DNA of 43,221 bases from NCBI GenBank assembly GCA_947632555.1, contig CANRPU010000020.1, positions 1 to 43,221 of the forward strand, given 5' to 3'. The notes under the pieces were generated by a model. That model worked only from the letters and a program-made list of their open reading frames with translations. It had not been told where the DNA came from and searched no databases. The stretch comes from an uncultured Lachnospiraceae bacterium. GTDB lineage: Bacteria > Bacillota > Clostridia > Lachnospirales > Lachnospiraceae. A program made the position numbers and the translations under genes. Shown one piece after another: positions 38,186 through 43,221 of the stretch. Within the stretch, counting starts at the first letter, position 1. Each line of letters opens with the position of its first letter.

Positions 38186-39859
38186 TTAGTTGTATTCTCC
38201 AAAGAACGCGTAAGCATTCTTGCCGTTTTTCTTCACATGATACATGGCATCGTCCGCCAGTATGATCAGCTGCTCGCTGTCCAGGGCGTCCGTAGGATAA
38301 GAGGCAGCGCCCACACTGCCGCCGATGTCGTATTTCTTGCCTTCCAGCTTAAAAGGCTTCTGAAATACCGCCAGGCACTGTACCGCGGAGTTCTCCGTGA
38401 TCTTACGCACATTGCTCTTCACGATGACGATAAATTCATCTCCCGCGAAACGGTATGGCGTAAGCAGCGGCGTTTTTAACGCCTGCAGACGCGCCGCTAC
38501 CTGCTGCAGCGCTTCATCGCCCGCCGTATGTCCGTAAGTATCGTTGATATGTTTGAAATTGTCTATATCCAGCATGATGACCGTACAGGGCATCTTGTTG
38601 CCAACGGTTTCTTCCAGATCCGCCATAAACTTGGAACGGTTGGGCAGACCGGTTAAGAAGTCATGCTGGGAAGCGTTCTCCAGATATTTCCTGGCTTCTT
38701 CCAGCTCGCCGGTCAGTTTCCTTCTCCGCAGGTTGTCTACCCCCATCCAGCCGGCCAGCGTCAGGCACGCCACCAGGAGGATAATGCCCGGCACCAGTAT
38801 CTGCCGGTTCCTCTCTATGAAGGAAGGCACATGGTTCACATATACGGTGTCCTCCGGGAACTGGCTTTTTTTAAGGCCGTATTTTAACATTACCTGCTCG
38901 TCTATACAGTAGATGTTAGGGCTTTCCAGGATCAGACTGGAATTTTCCAGCTTTACCCGTCCCTTGACAACATTGATGGCCAGCTCCGCCGCCCGCTGTC
39001 CGGAATCATACATGGAAACAATATTGCCGCCCAGGACACCGTTTCCAATGCCGCCTTCCACCATGCGGAAAGCCGGGATCGGCGCAAATTCCGCGATCAT
39101 CTCCATGGATTCCCGGTTGCTGTAGGTCCTGCCGTTACCGTCCTCCGTCATCACCACATAGATCAGGATCGTATTTTCATCAAGATCCAGAAGATTCTTT
39201 TTGATCGCTGCCGTGGAAAGTACGGAAGTATTGATCTCGGAAAATTCCAGATTGGGATATTTGTCCGCTACACTGTAAAAGTTCTTGCGTTCCGCCTCGC
39301 CCGTCAGCGTGTCATCCAGAATGCCTACCACGCGGGTCGCATGGGGATAAAGGCTCAGCGCCAGGTCAATGTTGCTCTCCACGGACAGGCTCTCCAGAAT
39401 ACCGCCTATCATGGGATCCTTTACGGCCTCCTCCGCCAGCTGCACGTCGTTGACACCTTCAAATATCAAAGGGATCCCGGAAAAAATATCATCCTTGTAT
39501 TCCATGCCGAACTTTAACGCCGCGTCATCTCCCAGAATGATCGCGTCATACGGAGGAACCTGGGACATCCGATATGCCAGTCCTTCATAAAACAGATTCA
39601 GTCCCGTTTCATCATCCACCCGCTTGGTATCCATAAATTCATAATCCACGACCGTTCCTTCCGGCACGCCCGCTTCAATACCCTGAATCTGCAGCTGCAC
39701 GGCATCCCACGCATAAGAGTAAGAACTGATGAACAGAATACGGTACCGCTTTTCCTCCGCCCGGAGATTCTCAGCGTTCAAAAGAAAGCCCAGCAGAAAG
39801 ATCAGACAAAGCGCTATGCATATGAAATATTTTTTTGCTTTCTCGCAATGCCGATTCAC
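38186..39859 (-). CDS. Diguanylate cyclase with ABC-type substrate-binding sensor domain
   Basis: The 557-residue protein has an N-terminal signal anchor (ICIALCLIFLLGFLLNA). An extracytoplasmic region of about 300 residues resembles ABC-transporter substrate-binding (peripla_BP) domains (RILFISSYSYAWDAVQLQIQGIEAG; GIPLIFEGVNDVQLA). A second membrane helix (ILVPGIILLVACLTLAGW) and a GGDEF domain follow: HDFLTGLPNRSKFMADLE, MLDIDNFKHINDTYGH, then RFAGDEF. The signature is AGDEF rather than GGDEF; such variants can be active in the family. No RxxD inhibitory site precedes it. The start is GTG at 39859, with GGGGG and GAAGAA before it. It should make c-di-GMP in response to a ligand. The nearest possible target is the Tad pilus or flagellum. 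Confidence 0.88.
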   Translation of the reverse strand: MNRHCEKAKKYFICIALCLIFLLGFLLNAENLRAEEKRYRILFISSYSYAWDAVQLQIQGIEAGVPEGTVVDYEFMDTKRVDDETGLNLFYEGLAYRMSQVPPYDAIILGDDAALKFGMEYKDDIFSGIPLIFEGVNDVQLAEEAVKDPMIGGILESLSVESNIDLALSLYPHATRVVGILDDTLTGEAERKNFYSVADKYPNLEFSEINTSVLSTAAIKKNLLDLDENTILIYVVMTEDGNGRTYSNRESMEMIAEFAPIPAFRMVEGGIGNGVLGGNIVSMYDSGQRAAELAINVVKGRVKLENSSLILESPNIYCIDEQVMLKYGLKKSQFPEDTVYVNHVPSFIERNRQILVPGIILLVACLTLAGWMGVDNLRRRKLTGELEEARKYLENASQHDFLTGLPNRSKFMADLEETVGNKMPCTVIMLDIDNFKHINDTYGHTAGDEALQQVAARLQALKTPLLTPYRFAGDEFIVIVKSNVRKITENSAVQCLAVFQKPFKLEGKKYDIGGSVGAASYPTDALDSEQLIILADDAMYHVKKNGKNAYAFFGEYN

Positions 39860-39898
39860 TTCTTCCCCCCCTGATTTTCTTTTTGTATATTCGGTACT

Positions 39899-39907
39899 AT
39901 TATACCA
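39899..39907 (-). promoter_or_regulatory. Extended -10 promoter of the diguanylate cyclase gene
   Basis: On the minus strand the box TGGTATAAT combines a perfect TATAAT (39899-39904) with an extended TG one base upstream. No convincing -35 box is present, as is common with extended -10 promoters. It lies about 40 bases before the GTG start. Confidence 0.55.
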
Positions 39908-39945
39908 TATACAGATTTTCAGTTAAATACTTTCTTAACAGAATT

Positions 39946-40713
39946 TTAGACAAATTTATATATTTTTTTTGCGTTTTCCCACGTGGCGGCCTCCACTTCC
40001 GCGGGGGAAATTTTTTTGATCGCGGCAATTTCTTCTATAATATATGGAAGATTTAATGAATTGTTTCGTTTTCCCCTGTTTGGCTCCGGGGCCAGATACG
40101 GGCTGTCCGTTTCCACCACAAGCCTGTCCAGCGGAATGGATTCCACCGCCTCCTTGAGCTTTTTCGCGTTTTTGAAGGTGACCACCCCGCCTATGCCGAA
40201 ATAAAATCCCATATCCAAAAAGATCTCCGCCGTTTCCTTTGTATAGGAAAAACAGTGGATAATGCCGCCTGTTTCCCCGGCATTCAGCTCCTTCATAATA
40301 TCCACGGTATCTTTGGCGGCTTCCCTGGAATGGATCACCACGGGCAGATTTAATTCTTTTGCCAGTTCCAGCTGGCGGATGAACCATTTCTTCTGCACTT
40401 CTTTTTCCGGCTCCGGCCAGTGATAATCCAGTCCGATCTCTCCCACCGCCACGCACTTCTTATGCGCGCAGTGTTCCTTTAACCACAAGATCCCCTCTTC
40501 GCTCAGTTCCGCGGTTTCGCTGGGATGCACTCCCAGCGCCCCATATACGAAAGGATATTTTTCCATCAGGGCCAGCGTACTCCTGCAGGATTTCAGGCTG
40601 GCGCCGATATTTACTACCCGGCCGATTCCCCCTTTTTGCAGCTCCTCCAGCAGGCTTTCCCTGTCCGGATCAAACGCTTCGTCATCATAATGCGCGTGGG
40701 TTTCAAAGATCAT
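39946..40713 (-). CDS. tatD: TatD family metal-dependent DNase
   Basis: The 255-residue protein has the TatD metal ligands: THAHYD at the N-terminus, GEIGLDYHW, VVIHSREA, IIHCFSY and VETDSPYLAPEP. The order matches the amidohydrolase-type barrel of TatD, a divalent-metal-dependent 3'-5' DNase. I chose the ATG at 40713, with GAGGAG at good spacing. The upstream start at 40740 lies next to the tRNA terminator. Length is normal. Confidence 0.95.
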   Translation of the reverse strand: MIFETHAHYDDEAFDPDRESLLEELQKGGIGRVVNIGASLKSCRSTLALMEKYPFVYGALGVHPSETAELSEEGILWLKEHCAHKKCVAVGEIGLDYHWPEPEKEVQKKWFIRQLELAKELNLPVVIHSREAAKDTVDIMKELNAGETGGIIHCFSYTKETAEIFLDMGFYFGIGGVVTFKNAKKLKEAVESIPLDRLVVETDSPYLAPEPNRGKRNNSLNLPYIIEEIAAIKKISPAEVEAATWENAKKIYKFV

Positions 40714-40746
40714 GGTTTTCTCCTCGGTTCCTTTTTTCATACAAAA

Positions 40747-40790
40747 AAAGCACCAACCCCGAGGCTCAATGTCCTCAAAGCCAGTACTTT
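40747..40790 (-). terminator. Intrinsic terminator of tRNA-Lys
   Basis: On the minus strand AAAGTACTGGCTTTGAGG, an 8-base loop and CCTCGGGGTTGGTGCTTT pair over 18 positions, with several G-U pairs, and are followed by a run of T. It directly precedes the tatD ribosome site and terminates the tRNA transcript. Confidence 0.85.
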
Positions 40791-40812
40791 TGCGCTCTCA
40801 AAAGAGAGTGTA

Positions 40813-40885
40813 TGCACCGCCAGGGGCTCGAACCCTGGACACCCTGATTAAGAGTCAGGTGCTCTACCAACTGAGCTAGCGGTGC
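40813..40885 (-). tRNA. tRNA-Lys(CUU)
   Basis: The 73-base minus-strand sequence folds into a standard cloverleaf: acceptor GCACCGC/GCGGTGC, D-arm GCTCAGTTGGTAGAGC, anticodon arm CCTGA-CTCTTAA-TCAGG with anticodon CUU, and T-loop TTCGAGC. The discriminator base is A. The 3' CCA is not encoded. A CTCTC/GAGAG hairpin and a strong terminator follow. Confidence 0.95.
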
Positions 40886-40956
40886 TCAATGTGAATTCCG
40901 CCGTGATCTACATTATAAATCACAACGCAAGTATGATTATATTATAAGGAAATCAA

Positions 40957-40976
40957 AAAAGCAATACCTTTTTTTA
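40957..40976. other. AT-rich hairpin region between the ArsP_2-type gene and tRNA-Lys
   Basis: AAAAAAG and CTTTTTT arms around a 6-base loop could form a weak bidirectional terminator for the ArsP_2-family gene ending at 40991. The rest of the gap (40886-40956) holds a -10-like TATAAT upstream of the tRNA, without a clear -35 box. Confidence 0.35.
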
Positions 40977-40990
40977 TTTTTCCTGCCTTT

Positions 40991-41848
40991 TTACATAGAA
41001 TACCCGATTCCCTCCAGGATTAATCCCGCCGCCACGCCGATCCCGTACAGCAGGAGCAGGATTTTAACATTCTCCTTTTTGTTCCGATTTACCCGGAAGA
41101 GGATCAGGCTTCCTACTCCGGCACCCGTCAGAAGGCCGGACATACAGGCCGCGAAACTCATAGCGCCGTCCAGATACAGTCTGGTCAGCACCACGGAAGC
41201 CGCGCAGTTCGGGATCAGCCCCACCAGCGCCGCCAGCAGTTCCCCCGCCACGGGACGGTTTAAAAGCAGCCTGCCCAGCAGTTCTTCACCAAAGAAAAAA
41301 AGCAGCAGATTCAGCGCGAAAGAAATCAGCAGAATAAAAAAGGTGATCTGCAGCGTATGGATCATAGCAGATTTCCAGATACTTCCGCCCTCTTCACAGT
41401 GACAGTGCTCATGCTCGCAAAGCGCGTGGATATGCCCGTGTACCTCCTGTTTTTGACGTACCAGAACGTCCACCGCCAGACCGGCGGCCATACCCACCGC
41501 CGCCTTTAACACCAGTATTTTCAAAATCGTGCCGAGCCCTACCCGGTCCGCTTCGGAGATCAGTATGGGCAGCATCTCATCCGAGGTGGAAAGATAGACG
41601 GAGATCAGCGTTCCCAGCGTGATCACCCTGCCGGCGTAGAGATTGGCCGCCGCCGCCGAGAAGCCGCACTGGGGGACCATTCCCAGAATACCGCCCGCCA
41701 CCGGTCCCAGCCGGCCGCCCTTTTTCAGAACGGTTTCCGCCCTGCCCGCCGTTTTGTGTTCCAAATATTCCATGGCAAGATAGGTCAGAAACAAAAATGG
41801 CAGCAGTCTGACCGTATCCGCCAACGTATCCGCAATTACTTCCAGCAT
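40991..41848 (-). CDS. ArsP_2-family permease (putative metal/manganese exporter)
   Basis: The 285-residue protein has about ten membrane helices. Two similar blocks, GGILGMVPQCGFSAAAANLYAGRVI in the first half and LVGLIPNCAASVVLTRLYLDGAMS in the second, show the internal duplication and the P-x-C pattern of the ArsP_2 10TM heavy-metal exporter family, also annotated as putative manganese transporter. The middle loop is rich in His and Cys (EVHGHIHALCEHEHCHCEEGG), fitting metal binding. The ATG has GGAG 6 bases upstream. It follows the chromate-transporter pair by 28 bases, so the three may be one transport operon. The ion is not determinable from sequence. Confidence 0.75.
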   Translation of the reverse strand: MLEVIADTLADTVRLLPFLFLTYLAMEYLEHKTAGRAETVLKKGGRLGPVAGGILGMVPQCGFSAAAANLYAGRVITLGTLISVYLSTSDEMLPILISEADRVGLGTILKILVLKAAVGMAAGLAVDVLVRQKQEVHGHIHALCEHEHCHCEEGGSIWKSAMIHTLQITFFILLISFALNLLLFFFGEELLGRLLLNRPVAGELLAALVGLIPNCAASVVLTRLYLDGAMSFAACMSGLLTGAGVGSLILFRVNRNKKENVKILLLLYGIGVAAGLILEGIGYSM

Positions 41849-41876
41849 AAAAAACTCCGTTCCGGCGCCGGAAACC

Positions 41877-42425
41877 TCAGACGCCTATGGCCGCGGAAAG
41901 AACTCCCGCCGCCGCGCTCACGCCGATTATGGCGATCGGATGTACTTTCTTATAACACAGAAAACCGCCGATCAGCAGGATCACCGCGCTGACTATATTT
42001 TCCTTCCCCAGGATATCCTCGAACCGAAATATATTTTCTCCCACGGAAAGCAGCGCCGCGGCAATCAGCGCCACTACCGCCGGTTTCAGTCCCTGCATAG
42101 CGCCTTTTACCAGGCGGCTGTTCTGAAATTTTTTGTAACAGCCTGAGATCAGCAGGATAATGAGAAAAGAAGGAAGCACCACGCCCAGGGTCGCGGCCAG
42201 CGCGCCCATGATCCCCGCGGTCCTTACTCCCGTATAGGTAGAGATGTTGATGGCAAAAGGCCCCGGCGTGCTTTCGCTGACCGCCACAAAATCCACTAAC
42301 TGGGTTTCCGTCAGCCAGCCGTTTCGCAAGACCGCCTCCTGTATCAATGGCAGCATGGCATAGCCGCCCCCGAAGGTAAAGGCCCCTATTTTCAAAAATT
42401 CCCAGAACAGCTTCAAGGGGATCAT
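41877..42425 (-). CDS. Chromate transporter family protein, second short subunit
   Basis: The 182-residue membrane protein has the CHR family N-terminal block FLKIGAFTFGGGYAMLPLIQ and the pattern AVSESTPGPFAINISTYTG, then several hydrophobic segments. It is a single CHR domain; long-chain ChrA proteins contain two. Here two half-size genes sit in tandem, expected to act as a heterodimer. The start overlaps the previous stop as ATGA. Chromate as the natural substrate is not certain; the name follows the family. Confidence 0.87.
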   Translation of the reverse strand: MIPLKLFWEFLKIGAFTFGGGYAMLPLIQEAVLRNGWLTETQLVDFVAVSESTPGPFAINISTYTGVRTAGIMGALAATLGVVLPSFLIILLISGCYKKFQNSRLVKGAMQGLKPAVVALIAAALLSVGENIFRFEDILGKENIVSAVILLIGGFLCYKKVHPIAIIGVSAAAGVLSAAIGV

Positions 42426-42979
42426 ATTCCGCCGCCTTTCCCCTTTATCAGGCAGCCGCGGACAATCCCGGCGGCCGCGCAGACGATCAGAATGATGATC
42501 GTATTGACGTGGAATATAAACGCCGCCAGAAAGGCAGGCAGCAATATCCCATAGAAGAAAGCATCTTTTCTGGTCTGGCCAGCCAGGGAGATCAAAGCGT
42601 TTCCGATCAGGACCAGCACCCCGGCCCGGATCCCCAGAAACGCGCTCCGCACCACCGCCAGTTCCTCGATCCGCAGAAGTATGCCGGATACCGCCAGGAT
42701 CACCAGAAAAGAAGGCAGCACCACGCCCAGGGTCGCGGCCAGCGCGCCCGCGAATCCCGCTACCCTGCTTCCTACAAAAGTGGCGCAGTTGACTGCCAGC
42801 GGGCCCGGCGTGGACTCCGCGATAGCGATAATATCAAAGATCTCTTCTTCGGTCAGCCATTTTTTTCCTTCCGCTACTTCCCGCTTTATCAGGGGAATCA
42901 TAGCATATCCGCCGCCGAATGTAAAGGCTCCTATTTTTAAGAAGACGCCAAGCAGTTCCTTGCACTTTTTTACTTTCAT
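42422..42979 (-). CDS. Chromate transporter family protein, first short subunit
   Basis: The 185-residue product has the same CHR domain pattern as its neighbour: FLKIGAFTFGGGYAMIPLIKREV, then AIAESTPGPLAVNCATFVGSR and AGFAGALAATLGVVLPSFLVIL. The two genes are clear tandem paralogues overlapping by four bases, a short-chain CHR pair that probably assembles together. The ATG at 42979 has TTGGAG upstream. A consensus-like promoter lies about 100 bases upstream at 43078-43107. Confidence 0.88.
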   Translation of the reverse strand: MKVKKCKELLGVFLKIGAFTFGGGYAMIPLIKREVAEGKKWLTEEEIFDIIAIAESTPGPLAVNCATFVGSRVAGFAGALAATLGVVLPSFLVILAVSGILLRIEELAVVRSAFLGIRAGVLVLIGNALISLAGQTRKDAFFYGILLPAFLAAFIFHVNTIIILIVCAAAGIVRGCLIKGKGGGI

Positions 42980-43050
42980 GATTACTCCAATACTTGAAAG
43001 ATATAGACCTTTGAAAATGACACTCTAAATGTCGTGTCTATGCAACTCTT

Positions 43051-43206
43051 AATGGCTTTTTGTTAATGCACTTTTACAGTATATCACCATAAAGCCATTT
43101 CTTTCAACCTGTTCAGCCGATTTATCATTTTACATATTTTATACAGGTTGAATTAAAAACTAATTTCACGGGAAAAGTAACTTCACGTTTCCAAAAGAAA
43201 AGTAAC
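43051..43206. repeat. Nested inverted and direct repeats upstream of the chromate-transporter pair
   Basis: AATGGCTTT (43051-43059) and AAAGCCATT (43091-43099) are a 9-bp inverted pair flanking the -10 box. TTCAACCTGT (43103-43112) and ACAGGTTGAA (43143-43152) are a perfect 10-bp inverted pair whose inner side touches the -35 box. GAAAAGTAAC occurs directly repeated at 43172-43181 and 43197-43206, and TTTCAC/GTGAAA arms lie outside it. No gene is seen in this 240-base right edge. Confidence 0.55.
43078..43107 (-). promoter_or_regulatory. Probable promoter of the chromate-transporter operon
   Basis: On the minus strand a -35-like TTGAAA (43102-43107) is followed by an 18-base spacer and the -10 box TATACT (43078-43083). 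The transcript would have a leader of about 100 bases to the ATG at 42979. Confidence 0.55.
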
Positions 43207-43221
43207 CTTTTTGTGAAATCA

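Overview
The window comes from a spore-forming, flagellated, Gram-positive Clostridia member, most likely a Lachnospiraceae relative. The evidence is a BofA-type sporulation gene, AGGAGG-type ribosome binding sites, TTGACA/TATAAT promoters, a class I Fe-S fumarase split into two subunits, a Tad pilus locus without an outer-membrane secretin, and several families I associate with Lachnospiraceae (DUF6240, DUF6382, DUF4358). No phage, transposase gene, CRISPR array or rRNA was seen. Almost every gene lies on the minus strand; the one clear plus-strand gene is yaaL.

Layout from left to right. 1-4.5 kb: a truncated tRNA-Ser(GCU) with a textbook promoter, then plsC, the fumarase beta and alpha subunits, a HIT protein, a flavodoxin-SCP2 fusion and a rhomboid protease. 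4.5-14 kb: a complete monoderm Tad/type IVb pilus operon. Read in the direction of transcription it is tadZ-like, tadA/cpaF, tadB, tadC, Flp1-like pilin, a large pseudopilin-like protein, a TadE-like protein with two zinc-hook motifs, a prepilin peptidase, a second TadE-like protein and an FHA protein. Its promoter at about 14.0 kb is followed by a leader of about 200 nt rich in palindromes. 14-19.2 kb: bofA, yaaL (plus strand), then fliS, flagellin and a large DUF6240 protein with a FliK-like C-terminus. 19.2-24 kb: glgB behind a 908-residue TPR/acidic-repeat/degenerate AAA+ protein.

24-31 kb: a zinc-ribbon membrane protein and a lipoprotein that share a homologous C-terminal domain; rsmA; a HAD-tyrosine phosphatase fusion; and an OmpR-type two-component pair. 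30.9-35.4 kb: a secreted protein, an ABC transporter (FtsX-like permease and ATPase) whose promoter region carries three tandem 16-bp repeats, and a DUF4358 lipoprotein. 35.5-38.1 kb: an operon of a DUF2975 membrane protein, an XRE regulator, a tiny lipoprotein and a DUF4173 membrane protein with a pentapeptide-repeat N-terminus. 38.2-43 kb: a diguanylate cyclase with an ABC-type sensor domain, tatD, tRNA-Lys(CUU), an ArsP_2-family permease and a pair of short chromate-transporter halves, with a palindrome-rich promoter region at the right edge.

Functional themes are surface appendages (Tad pilus, flagellin), envelope sensing and export (two-component system, ABC transporter, several lipoproteins), and housekeeping (rsmA, tatD, glgB, fumarase, tRNAs). 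There is no intergenic stretch over 300 bases. The best candidates for undescribed biology are the 908-residue repeat protein, the DUF6240-flagellin coupling, the zinc-hook pseudopilin with the inverted-repeat insertion at its 5' end, the tandem operator-like repeats before the ABC transporter, and the overlapping terminator/promoter at 38.1 kb.
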